Source: Malaya genurostris
Taxonomy: Eukaryota; Arthropoda; Insecta; Diptera; Culicidae
Length of the DNA stretch: 64,000 nucleotides
Direction of reading: 5' to 3'
Assembly (NCBI RefSeq): GCF_030247185.1
Contig: NC_080571.1
Span: forward strand, 3,092,001 to 3,156,000
Shown here: positions 1 through 9,518 of the stretch, one piece after another
How the letters are laid out: each line of letters starts with the position of its first letter
Numbering within the stretch: position 1 is the first letter of the stretch
The notes under the pieces: model-generated
Database searches by the model: none
The model's input: the letters and a program-made list of their open reading frames with translations, nothing else
What the model was told of the DNA's origin: nothing
Made by a program: the position numbers and the translations under genes

Positions 1-70
1 GAATCGCCGGATTATATCATTTGATTAGTTTTATCGATTCAAGTGACAATCATCAAAAGAAAAACCCGGA

Positions 71-1109
71 ATGGGAGTGAACGACGCAATGAATTACGTT
101 CTATTCAACAATCCAATTGCTTCGAATGTCTGGTCATTTTTATCTTCAAATGTAAGTTATGAGTTGAATTGGTATTTTTCTGGAACTGGAAATCGGATTC
201 TTATAAAATTCACCACCACAAACACAGATATTTTCTGATATCGGCAAACTGAGTCAAGTGGTATACGATAATCAGCCGTATAGGGCCCAGGTTGAAAAGT
301 CGGTTTGCAATGACTGCATAGCCTTTGAATATGATAAAAGGTGTTTATTTTTTTATTTATTTTAAGAATAGCTTCATAAGATATAATCTATTTCGATAGT
401 AGATAGAAACTTGTTTCTACAAAAACCGATGCATTATCAATCTGAAACAGTGTATTCAAGTACTTATTTCTCTATTCGACTCGACTAAAAATTTTTTCTG
501 ATATCTACTACTTCATAATGAAAACTAACTGAAACATTCGTTAGGTAGCATCAACTAAACAAGTCAACACATATTAACCATTATTTTGTTAAATTGATTT
601 GCAGAAATCAAAAACCACGGCCATCGCTCAGCAAGCGATAAGCCAAAGCACTAAGATAGCAACTTCGGAACCTCTACCACCGGTATGGAAAATTCTTGGG
701 TCAAATCGACACATACTGAAACTAGCCGGAATCAGCGGTGCCGTTGCAGTAATGCTCGGGGCTTATGGTGCTCACCATCGTTTCGCTCATATTGACGAAA
801 AGGAACGTGATCCTAAAATTATTTTTGAAATGACCAACCGGTATCACTTTATTCATTCATTAGCACTCCTCGCAGCTCCATTGGCAAGAAAACCAGTTTT
901 GGTACGCGTTAGATTGAAACAACACCTAAACATTGTGTATTTAAAAAAACGTTTATCGATTTCAGACAACCATACTGTTATCGTCGGGAATGGCATTGTT
1001 TTGTGGCACCTGCTATTATATTTCATTCACCAACGATCGTCGCGTAGCGAAGCTAACACCGGCAGGAGGATTTTTACTGATTTTCGGCTGGCTCTCGTTT
1101 ATTCTCTAA
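71..1109 (+). CDS. TMEM256: TMEM256 homologue (DUF423 family small membrane protein), 3 exons
   Basis: I rebuilt exons 71-151, 605-901 and 966-1109 from GT/AG borders; all junctions are phase 0 and together encode 173 residues. Residues 1-27 (beginning MGVNDAMNYV) come from exon 1. Exon 2 carries the family hallmark AGISGAVAVMLGAYGAHHRF, then the conserved stretch MTNRYHFIHSLALLAAPL. Exon 3 gives a hydrophobic end with TPAGGFLLIFGWLSF. The order of hydrophobic segments fits TMEM256/DUF423, a small multi-pass membrane family of uncertain biochemical role; function is therefore not assigned. The N-terminus is longer than in the short vertebrate proteins, which is common in insects. The second intron is only 64 nt, so reading through it changes frame and would give a spurious C-terminus. 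The gene converges on the Rab prenyltransferase gene, about 130 bp between stop codons. The family call is strong; the exon 1 start is inferred from the first ATG before a GTAAGT donor. Confidence 0.88.
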
Positions 1110-1197
1110 AGATATTACAATCAGTTGTGCTGAGATTAAATGTTATTAAAATTTGGATCCGAAAGGATGGTATGTTTTGAAAACTATAAAACGGTCA

Positions 1198-1203
1198 AAT
1201 AAA
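1198..1203 (+). promoter_or_regulatory. Polyadenylation signal AATAAA of the TMEM256 homologue
   Basis: A canonical AATAAA lies about 90 nt after the stop codon at 1109, so the 3'UTR is short. It sits just before the end of the convergent neighbour, so the two 3' ends nearly abut. Confidence 0.6.
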
Positions 1204-1241
1204 TGTGTCTATGTTTAATCTGTATTTAAATCTCTAGCAGC

Positions 1242-2423
1242 TCAGAGAACTATTACTTTAGGGTTCAACTTGCATCGATCAATTACGTACTGTGGCATAC
1301 ATAGAGTAGGATTAACTTTTCGCAACCTTTCATCACCGAGTAGTGAAAGAGCTCCCAGACCGAACAACGTGTGAAAAATGTCTGGCATATTACCGGTACG
1401 ATCCGAGAAACCACCAGTTTCAGAATCTTGACAAGATAGAATAAACTTTTGCAATTTTTCTGAACTGATCCAATGTAGTCGGCCCATTATTGTCAACGAC
1501 GCTAACACCCACCATGAATAGCAGACATCTGGTAACTTTTCAGGTCGGCCGTTGAGACCACCACTAGGTAACTGTCTTTCACATAACCACCAGGCAAGCT
1601 TCTCGCAGTCCAGTCGGTGCAGTTGGTCGGTTAACGACAGAAATCCAACACAGCAGTAGATCAGCCCAGCATGACTTTCTGCGTTAGGTTTCGATCCGAA
1701 TCCACCATCGGAATTACAACACGACATGACAAAGTTAACAGCCTTCTCCAGGTCAATCACATTAATTTTATCCTAAAAAAAGAGTACGTTATTGAAGAAA
1801 GATAACTTTTTAATGTTGGCAGCTAGTAACTCACGATTAGACTGAGTATAGCAACAGCACAAAATGAGAACCTTGTATCGACCTCACCCCATTTATCCCC
1901 AAAGAAACTACCGTCAAGTTGTTGCAATGAGCTAACATAATGGGCCACCGCTTCCGTATCAATTTCATTCAAACAATCGTAAATGCACAATATTTGAATG
2001 GCACTTAAGGTGTACAAAATATGGGGATCATGTCCTTCACAGGCTGATATTCCTCCACTCACAGGACATTGACAACGCTTTATGAACTCGATAATTTCGT
2101 GTTTGTCAAGCCTGTCTAGTTTGTACATCAAGTCCAATCCTGTCACACCCCAGTAGATTCCAGACATTCGCAGAAATTCCGTGATGCAATATTCCTGTAA
2201 AACAACAGTATTTATGAACGAACAATATTGAAGTAAAATAATTATTGTGTACTTACGTAGTCATTCTTGTCGTTGCCATGATTGGCGATGTACTCTACAT
2301 GTTTGTTGAAAAGTAATTCCTTGATATCGCTGCTGATCGACACATCATTGAAAACAAATGTCTAGAAAAGTACGAAATTATTAGTCAGTTCTGTTTTATT
2401 TCGTTAGTTCCGAATAATCACCA
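1242..2423 (-). CDS. RABGGTB: Geranylgeranyl transferase type-2 subunit beta (RabGGTase beta)
   Basis: The catalytic beta subunit of Rab geranylgeranyltransferase, which attaches C20 prenyl groups to C-terminal cysteines of Rab GTPases in the cytosol together with the alpha subunit and the Rab escort protein. I read exons 2421-2423, 2257-2361, 1835-2194 and 1242-1772 on the minus strand, 332 residues in total, close to the usual length of about 331. Landmarks in order: HVEYIANHG; EYCITEFLRMSGIYWG; GGISACEGHDPHILYTLSA; GSFFGDKWGEVDTRFSFCA; DGGFGSKPNAESHAGLIYCC; ERQLPSGGLNGRPEKLPDVC; GGFSDRTGNMPDIFHTLFG. The zinc ligands of the family (Asp and Cys in PDVCYSWW, His in FHTLFG) are present, as are the GGF-type repeats of the alpha-alpha barrel. 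The first coding exon appears to be only the ATG, followed by a 59-nt intron; this start is the least certain part. The rest is intact. Confidence 0.93.
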
Positions 2424-2937
2424 TATTGCTAGTAGCGATTTTCTAAATTCTTGTATTTTTCACACGAATCCAGTTGTCTTCCCTGAGTATTTTGATTGAA
2501 ATGACCGTCAAAACAAACGTGGATGACAAATTCATTATCTCGCTATTATTTACACGCTTATTGCACATTAGTCACTGCTAACTTCAATTGGATGAACATC
2601 TTGACAGTTCTGCACTGCCCGCATACGCATGGCTGCCAGATGGCTGACTAAACGCTGCCAGCGAGAAAAATATGGCTGGCAGACATTCTGGTGACCGACT
2701 GCCTCGCCGCTGCCAGATATACAACTCAAACGATACAACCGTATCCACCAGGATTTTTCCACATCGAAATCTTTGACATTTTCAGTGAAGGTGAGAAGAT
2801 GAAAAGGCTCGGCTAACTTAGATATAGGCTACTTTGTTTTGTCAAATTGCATTTGACAACCGTCACTGAATCAATTTTGGTAGCCGTCTGGTGGCCATGG
2901 CTGCCCAGGTAGCCAAAACGCTATGCGGGTGTTTCCC

Positions 2938-3151
2938 ACTTGTACGCGGTGGGCAGATTTCCCCCCAGACGGCTGACTATGTCTGTGTCTGTCAACAATG
3001 CAACAACCGTTTCTGGCAGAGAATTTCGCCTAGCATTTATTATCGGTTCTGTTTCTGTCAGGTTCTTGCCATACAAGATTGGCACAACCGTTTTGCATCG
3101 GTTCTACATTTTTAGCGTCTTGGTCTTGTTTTTTCAATAAAAAGTACATAT
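2938..3151. repeat. Dispersed repeat, copy A of the 2.9/4.1 kb pair
   Basis: This stretch, starting CACTTGTACGCGGTGGGCAG and carrying a C-run, is closely repeated at 4137-4379. Both copies keep the order C-run, AACAATGCAACAACCGTTTC, CTTGCCATACAAGATTGGCA, AGCGTCTTGG, and both end next to an inverted repeat. The sequence 2562-2937 upstream is GC-richer and in part related ('GGCTGCCAG' words) but I see no gene in it. Copy B has about 40 extra bases. Confidence 0.7.
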
Positions 3152-3411
3152 CTCGGTTGATTTTCCAGAAGGCCGTAACAGCAAGTGACAGTTTCTCTTT
3201 GTTTACTTTCTCTTCTATTAATTACCAAGCGGTTTACACGTTTATCACTTAACTCTTTGCATAGAATGATGCTCGAAACGTTCGACTTCCAAACAGAACT
3301 GTGAAATCCAAGAAAACCTTTTTTGATCACATCACAATAATCGAAAGAGAGAGTGAACAAAGAGAAACTGTCACTTGCTGTTACGGCCTTCTGGAAAATC
3401 AACCGAGATAT
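3148..3411. repeat. Fold-back element with about 65-bp inverted arms
   Basis: The left arm (about 3148-3213) reads from ATATCTCGGTTGATTTTCCA to GTTTACTTTCTCT; its reverse complement is at about 3347-3411 with roughly two mismatches. The loop is about 133 nt. The right arm begins inside an 18-nt motif (AATAATCGAAAGAGAGAG) that recurs elsewhere in the window. There is no coding capacity. Confidence 0.85.
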
Positions 3412-3436
3412 TAAAGACAATAAGTTATTGCCCTTC

Positions 3437-4099
3437 ATATCAGCTGTTTTTCAAAGAAGGACGTATCTTACAAAAGTAAACAAATCGAGGTTCTCTCTCC
3501 TACCAATAAATGCTTCAAAATCCTACAATTTTGTCTAAAAATTCGTATTCTACAAAAATCTCAATCTTGGTAATACCAAGAACTATAAAAGGCGAAACTG
3601 TCATTCCATTTGTTTACGCAAGTTTCGCCCTCCGTGTTCCATGCCAACAAACAGGGCGATACTTCAATTGCTGGTAAGGAAGGGCGAAACTATTTATTTT
3701 CTTTATTTTAGATAGTTACCGAACCTTTTATTACTGGAAATAGTAAAAGAGACAAAAAAATTACTCACAGATTTGTCTTAGTAGCGAAAACCAGTCAATT
3801 TCGTGAAAAATGCGCAAGGGCGTATCTTTATAATTCACACAGGAAGTATAAAAGTAAACAAATCGAAAAAGGGCGAAACTCTTTTTATGTTGATTTATTC
3901 AATGGATATAGAAGGAAAGTGGTAACATTTGCGTGCCTTTTGAAAATAAACTAACAATTCATCGACTAATCATAAATTGATCAGAGAATATACGATAATT
4001 TCTAAACACGATTTGAAACCGAAGTCGAAACATTCATCGATGATTTTCTCCATTTGCTGTCAATGTTAGATTCGCCGTTCTTTGAAAAACAGCTGATAT
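3437..4099. repeat. Larger fold-back unit flanking copy B
   Basis: TATCAGCTGTTTTTCAAAGAA at 3438 onward is the reverse complement of TTCTTTGAAAAACAGCTGATA ending near 4099, with weaker similarity beyond. Between the arms the word GGCGAAACT / AGTTTCGCC occurs repeatedly (3591, 3622, 3685, 3880 region), and AAAAGTAAACAAATCGA occurs twice (about 3474 and 3852). No gene is visible. Confidence 0.6.
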
Positions 4100-4136
4100 A
4101 TACTAATTATGGAAAATGTTCTTGCCAATAACACCC

Positions 4137-4379
4137 ACTTGTACGCGGCGGGCAGATTTCCCCCCAAACGGCTGGCTATGTCTGCCAGCCATTTCTGCCA
4201 GAATTCCGGCAAAAGTCTGGCAACAATGCAACAACCGTTTCCGGCAAAGAATTTAGCCTAACGGTTTTTAGCGGTTCTTCTCTGTCGGATTCTTGCCATA
4301 CAAGATTGGCAGAACCGTTTTGAATCGACTTTCGATTTTCAGCGTCTTGGTTGTATTTTTTCATTAAAAGATACATATG
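4137..4379. repeat. Dispersed repeat, copy B
   Basis: The second copy of the 2938-3151 repeat, preceded by GGAAAATGTTCTTGCCAATAACA, which recurs right after its end (4417-4441), so the copy is bracketed by near-identical direct sequences. A short hairpin follows immediately. Confidence 0.7.
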
Positions 4380-4410
4380 AAAGGCAATAAGTTATTGCCC
4401 TTCATATGTA
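4372..4410. repeat. Hairpin, 19-bp arms, one mismatch
   Basis: TACATATGAAAGGCAATAA is followed directly by GTTATTGCCCTTCATATGTA, an almost perfect palindrome. In copy A the two halves are separated by the 3148-3411 fold-back, so this may mark the junction where the two versions differ. Confidence 0.75.
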
Positions 4411-4480
4411 CTAATCATGGAAAATGTTATTGCCAATAACATTGCTTTCTTACTACCAAACATACCCATATTTCAATCTC

Positions 4481-4842
4481 ATTTACCTCGTCTCAAGATT
4501 CGTTTTTTGTGCGTATATGCGGGATTGACGAATATCGAATAAAAAATAGAAAAAAAGAAGAGGGAAATAAACAATACACGTACGGCGAGATTATGACGCA
4601 ATTTCGCCTGGACAATTTTGACAGCAGCCGGAATGCAGCCAGCCTTCTGACGGTCTGACAATATTATTTACCTCGTCTCAAAATTCGTTGTTGTATGTAT
4701 GTGCGAGATTGACGAATATCAAATGAAGTCGAATAAAAAAATAAAAGAAAAAAGATAGAAGAGAGAAATAAACAAGACACGTATGGCGAGATAATGACGC
4801 AATGTCGCCTAGACAATTTTGAAAACAGCCGAAATGCAGCCA
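4481..4842. repeat. Two-unit tandem duplication, period about 185 bp
   Basis: ATTTACCTCGTCTCAAGATT (4481) recurs as ATTTACCTCGTCTCAAAATT (4666). Both units continue through a GACGAATATC word, an AGAA-rich stretch, GGCGAGATTATGACGCAAT-like sequence and end near AATGCAGCCA. The second unit has a short insertion and point changes. Open frames here are low-complexity and not convincing. Confidence 0.75.
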
Positions 4843-4961
4843 TTTGTTCACGATTGGATACGGTTTGTTTTTGAGATTTATTAAATAAAAGTGACTAGTT
4901 GCAAAGTGTAAAGATGATTGTTTGAAATGTGTTCTTCGATTTTTGTTTGAAAAAGCTAACA

Positions 4962-5085
4962 AGTACCGCTGAACTGTCAGGGATGAATGCGAATTCATTT
5001 GTGATGTCACGGTAAAAAAAAACTAATTAGACTTTTTATCGTGACGCCACAAATGAACAAAAAATCATCCTTGACAGCGGTACTG
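4962..5085. repeat. Hairpin MITE, copy 1
   Basis: AGTACCGCTGAACTGTCAGG at the left end mirrors the right end, whose reverse complement starts CAGTACCGCTGTCAAGGATG; the arms are about 50 bp each including a GTGATGTCACG / CGTGACGCCAC pair. Noncoding. First of three related hairpins in 750 bp. Confidence 0.75.
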
Positions 5086-5156
5086 TTTACAAACAAGCTT
5101 AAATAACATCGAGGTCTCATCTTTGTCGACAGACAAACAAAAAAGTCTGTTTACAA

Positions 5157-5325
5157 ACAGTACCGCTGAATTGTCAAAATGTGTTCATCCGATTGAGGTT
5201 AGCAGTGACGGTAAAAAACCTAATTAGATTTGGCACGATGGCCACTCGAATTAGGTTTTGCACGATGACGACACAAATGAACTGCCGATGAATCAAGTTC
5301 ATCTTTGACAGTTGCCGTGTACTTG
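5157..5325. repeat. Hairpin MITE, copy 2
   Basis: It starts CAGTACCGCTGAATTGTCAA and ends with GACAGTTGCCGTGTACTTG, with internal inverted words around AACCTAATTAG / AATTAGGTTTTGCAC. It is a diverged relative of the 4962-5085 hairpin. Confidence 0.65.
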
Positions 5326-5529
5326 TTTTGTTTTGCGACTGAAAGTTAAAAATTGAAAAAATGACGAAAAAGTGCCTGTTAAAAACGTATTCCACAGTGA
5401 AAATAACTAAAAAGATTGCCCTGTATGTGTTTCCAGCATCAAGGAGCGATTTATGTATGAATCTGTTGAGTGTGAGACGACTTGCAATTTTTGCATTCGA
5501 ACGATGAACTTCTGATGAACTTTTAAACT

Positions 5530-5690
5530 GTAAACAAGTACACGTCGACTGTCAAAACAAATTCATTCTGTTTATTTTTGTGAGGTTATGTCATGTTCGT
5601 GCAAAACCTAATAAACTACCGATAAACTGCCGATGAATCAAGTTAATCTTTTGACAGCTATCAGTGGTTTGTGTTGTTTAATACAGTGTT
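5530..5690. repeat. Hairpin MITE, copy 3 (diverged)
   Basis: It opens with ACAAGTACACGTCGACTGTC and contains CCGATGAATCAAGTTAATCT, matching the right half of copy 2 (CCGATGAATCAAGTTCATCT at 5285). Inverted symmetry is weaker than in copies 1 and 2. Confidence 0.55.
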
Positions 5691-6345
5691 ACCGTAGTAA
5701 AATTTATTTACCTTAAGCTTTTCATAGCAGTTGAAAAAGGAATTTAATTCTAAATGTTTTTAAAACAAAGGTTGTTTCGCTACGGAGCAGACCTAACATT
5801 TTTACGGAAAACCCATTCATTTGGGGATCGTACGGTTTGTTTGAACCGGGCTCCGAAGCCACACTTATATTTTTCAAAGAAGTCTGACATAGGTGCATAA
5901 TTTATTAGATCTACTGATATCATACCGAATTTCGCAAGATAAAAAGGCATTCGAATATCAGATACTTTTCTATAAAAAAATATTAATCGACTTATTATCA
6001 ATGCTTGCCCTGAATTAGTTTCTGGGCGTGTTTAAAAAGACACAGAATTGAGCTTGCATCTTTGCGATATCTTCAAGTAAAAACACCGATCTAATTCATA
6101 TCTAATCAAACAAAACAGTCATACGAAACAAATTTATCGCTCAAAGTTCCGAAAAATCCATGGGACCAGTTTTTAAATTTATTTTTATTAGAGTAATTAA
6201 ATCTTGGTCTTTCACGATAGGAACAAAAACTGATCTTTCTCTCTGCTAACAAATTGGCCAACGGAGATAATTTGGCCAAATACAATATAGGGAAGTGTGT
6301 ATAAAATTGCAACCTGTCATATAGAGCTAGAATGCAAGGAAACGT
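5691..6345. other. Unassigned AT-rich stretch
   Basis: I see no splice-supported exon, no repeat copy recognisable elsewhere in the window, and no RNA gene. It ends at the truncated 3' side of the LINE fragment. Confidence 0.4.
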
Positions 6346-7742
6346 AAACGTGATTCATACGCCGTCTCAACGTTCCGTCTTCCATCTGCACTCCGCCATA
6401 GATGGTCCTCAGTACCTTTCTTTCGAAAACACTGAGGGCGCGTTGGTCCTCTGCCAACATAGTCTCGTGGCCATAGAGAACAACCGGTCTAATGAGCGTT
6501 TTGTGGTCAATTTCGTGCGGTGGCGTACTTTTCTCGATCGGAGGGTTTTTCTGAGTCCAAAGTACGCACGATTCCCTGCCAAAATACGTCTATGAATTTC
6601 TCTGCTGGTGTCATTCTCGAAGGTCACCAGTGAGCCCAAATACACGAACTCGTCAACCACCTCGATATCGTCACCGTCTATCAATATTCGTGGTGGAAGG
6701 CGTAGTGTTTCTTCTCTAGAGCCTCTTCCTCTCATGTATTTTGTTTTCGACGCATTTATGGCCAGTCCGATACGCCTAGCTTCAGCTTTCAGTTCGATGT
6801 AGGTTTCCGTCATCTTCTCAAGGTTACGTGTCACAATATCAATATCGTCAGCGAAGCCAAAAAGTTGTACGGACTTTCGAAAGATCGTACCACTCGTGGC
6901 ACCATCCTCGCTCTTCGAATCACACCTTCCAGGGCAATATTGAACAAGATACAAGAAAGTCCATCACCTTGACGTAGCACTCTCCGAGATTCGAAGGGAC
7001 TCGAGAGCGTCCCAGATACTCGGACGTAGCACATCACTCTATCCATCGTTGCTTTGACCAATCGCGTCAGTTTATCCGGGAAACCGTTTTCGTGCAATAT
7101 CTGCCATAGCTGTTCTCGATCCATTGTGTCGTATGCCGCTTTGAAATCAATGAATAGGTGATGCTTGGGTACGTTGTATTCACGACACTTCTGGAGTACT
7201 TGTCTTATCGCGAATATGTGATCCGTAGTGGCGTGAGCTCCAGTAAATCCCGCTTGGTACGGCCCTACGAATTCCTTAGCTATTGGTGATACGGCAAAGG
7301 ATTTGGAAGAGTACCTTGTAGGCAGCGTTCAGCAATGTGATTGCGCGGTAATTGCAACAATCTAAGCTTATCGCCCTTTTTGTAGACGAGACATACCACT
7401 CCATCCATCTATTCCTGCGGTAGAATCTCCTCCTCCCAAATCCTAGAAATCATCCAGTGCAGCGCCCAAGCCAGTGCCTCTCCTCCATGTTTGAGCAGCT
7501 CGCCTGGCAACTGGTCATTGCCCGCGGCTTTGTTGTTCCTCAGCTTGCCGATCTCCTCAATTATCTCCGACAGATCAGGGGCTGGAAATCTGTCGTCGGC
7601 TGAGCGTGCACCCAGATTGATTCCTGTACCGTTCTCTGTATCTTGTGCTTCGCCATTCAGATTCTCGTCATAGTACTGCTTCCACCTGTCGATCACCTCA
7701 CGTTCATTCGTGAGAAGGTTACCACTGGTTGCTACACGATCG
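6346..7742 (-). pseudogene. Non-LTR retrotransposon fragment, reverse transcriptase domain (decayed)
   Basis: Read on the minus strand from about 7742 downward, the frames give an RT domain: RNNKAAGNDQLPGELLKHGG, a VYKKGD-type segment, FIDFKAAYD, RQGDGLSCILFNIALEGVIR, and the catalytic box GFADDIDIV, followed by a thumb region with GSLVTFENDTSREI. The polymerase core motif (F/Y)ADD is therefore intact, but the frame is broken by small deletions (for example near 7296 and 6900). The upstream endonuclease domain is missing (5' truncation at about 7742), and the 3' side stops abruptly near 6350 where its relative at 16221-17735 continues. It is a dead LINE copy; I cannot assign the clade with certainty. 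No promoter or ORF1 is seen. Confidence 0.85.
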
Positions 7743-7902
7743 AGTTATTTACATACTGCAGTCAAGCCCTGTTTTTTTTTATTTTTATAGCATCCAAACG
7801 ATTCGGTGCTCCATCAGTCCGGTCAAAATAAAGAACCTGTATCAAATATTTTCTGTAAAGAAAATGTGTTATATAATGTTATGCAAATTTCTAAAATATA
7901 CT

Positions 7903-8440
7903 TAATTATCAATACATACACTTGAATTGTTGAAACCACCCTAGGAAAGGAAAGAAGCAGATAAAATTTTACTCATAAAACGCGTACAAACTTTTTCCGC
8001 GGGAGGCAAAAATGCTGTGGTTTATACGCGCGAGAAAAAATTGTTCTGGTTTATATGAAATAAAACTAACATGGTTCATATAAACAGTAAAATTAGTTGT
8101 ATCATTATACAAATAATATCGTAGATAAATTGAACCAAGTTTTTTCTTGATATAGAGGTATAGCAGGATTGAGTCAATGAGGACATTGCCGATAACATTA
8201 ACTCAACTTTGGTTGACATGTAAAAAATAGTCTGTTTATTTCAACAATAAACTCAGCCGGAACAAATATATTTTTGGTTTGGTTAGACTAAAATTTTTAT
8301 TCAAATCAAACAGAGATGATTATTTTTGTTGAAGGGAGAAATTGGCTTGTAACAATCAGGTTCCAGCTTGACATTAATATAAATCAAATTTAAAAATCTT
8401 CTAACTGTTTTGTTATTTTAAACATGCTCAATTTCTCTGC
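7903..8440. repeat. Repeat shared with the flank of the second LINE copy
   Basis: Words such as AGCAGATAAAATTTTACTCA, TTTCAACAATAAACTCAGC, AACAGAGATG and TTGTTATTTTAAACA occur in the same order at 17737-17830 plus 19040-19250. The copy here has extra sequence at about 8005-8230. The 160 bases between the LINE end (7742) and 7903 show nothing I recognise. Confidence 0.7.
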
Positions 8441-8501
8441 GTGTACGATAGCACTTGCTGCAGCGCCTTATCCTTGCCACTGGGTTGATTGGACTTCAGG
8501 G

Positions 8502-9382
8502 CAGAGCTGCCATATTCACAGAATTTTCTGTAAACCACAGATTTTTTGCCTATTTTGCCACACACTCAGGCAAATTGAGTAGTAAAAATCATAAGGCAAA
8601 TATTATGATGCATCAATAATCATCAAAATCACCATTTCATAAGATTAATATGAAATATACACCTCTTTAATATACATATACATATACATATACATGATTT
8701 TCATACGAACAACTTATAAATTCCACAGTACATGAGAGAAGTTATGTTTGTCATAAAAAAATTCACACAATGTTCCTAAAAATTTCGTATTAATTTCATA
8801 AGGCTTTTTATTGCAATTCCATTTTTCGTGACTTCATAAGGCGTTCTTATGATTCTCATACGATATTCTTGTGGCTAAAAACCATACGAAATCATTATGA
8901 AATTCCATATATTTTTTGCCTGAGTGCACAGATTTTGGGTCACAGATCTCAGATTTTATCAAAATCCACAGATTTCTACACAATTTTATGAATATTTCAT
9001 AAAAATGGCAGATTTTCAAAATGTTTTTCACAGATTTTCACAGATTAAGATCGAAAATATGCAACACAGATGGTACACACATTTTTCATGTTGATAGACA
9101 GATTTTAAAATGGCAACTCTGCTACGCGGAAAAGTGGCATCACTGATCAGAGTTGCCATTTTAAATTCTGTGTTTTAACTTGAAAAAGCTGTGTTGCATA
9201 TTTTCTATAATAATATATGGAAAACATTTTGAAAATCTGCCATTTTTATGAAATATTCATAAAAAACTTTGAATTTTTATAAAATCTGTGTTCTGTGACA
9301 CAGAATCTGTGTGGTAAAATAGGTAAAAAAATCTGTGATTTTGCAGAAAAATTTGTGAAATTGGTAACTCTGTCACTGATAT
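8502..9382. repeat. Large inverted repeat (arms about 240-260 bp) split by a nested element
   Basis: The left arm starts GCAGAGCTGCCATATTCACA and the right arm ends AAATTGGTAACTCTGTCACT. Both arms are rich in CACAGATTTT words and match as reverse complements down to a centre near 9127-9145 (left arm ending AAAATGGCAACTCTGCT, right arm starting AGAGTTGCCATTTT). The left arm is interrupted by an inserted 364-bp element (8563-8926) absent from the right arm. Noncoding; it ends about 30 bp before the presumed promoter of the SAFB-like gene. Confidence 0.85.
8563..8926. mobile_element. Nested 364-bp MITE with 12-bp terminal inverted repeats
   Basis: Termini are CACTCAGGCAAA and TTTGCCTGAGTG, flanked on both sides by CACA (8559-8562 and 8927-8930), a likely 4-bp target duplication. 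The uninterrupted right arm of the host inverted repeat shows the empty site (TTTTACCACACAGATT in reverse complement). The interior holds an (ATATAC)n-like microsatellite near 8675-8695 and repeated CATAAGGC words. No open frame of note; superfamily not assigned. Confidence 0.8.
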
Positions 9383-9518
9383 TTGGTCACTGTCATTTTT
9401 CATCCAACAGTCGATCCTTACGGATGTGAGAAGTCCAGTGCGAAGCTTAGTGAATTCGGCTTTTTAATAGTATAAAGGAAAACGTTGCTTTTGTGATTTT
9501 GCAGACAGTGAATAAATC

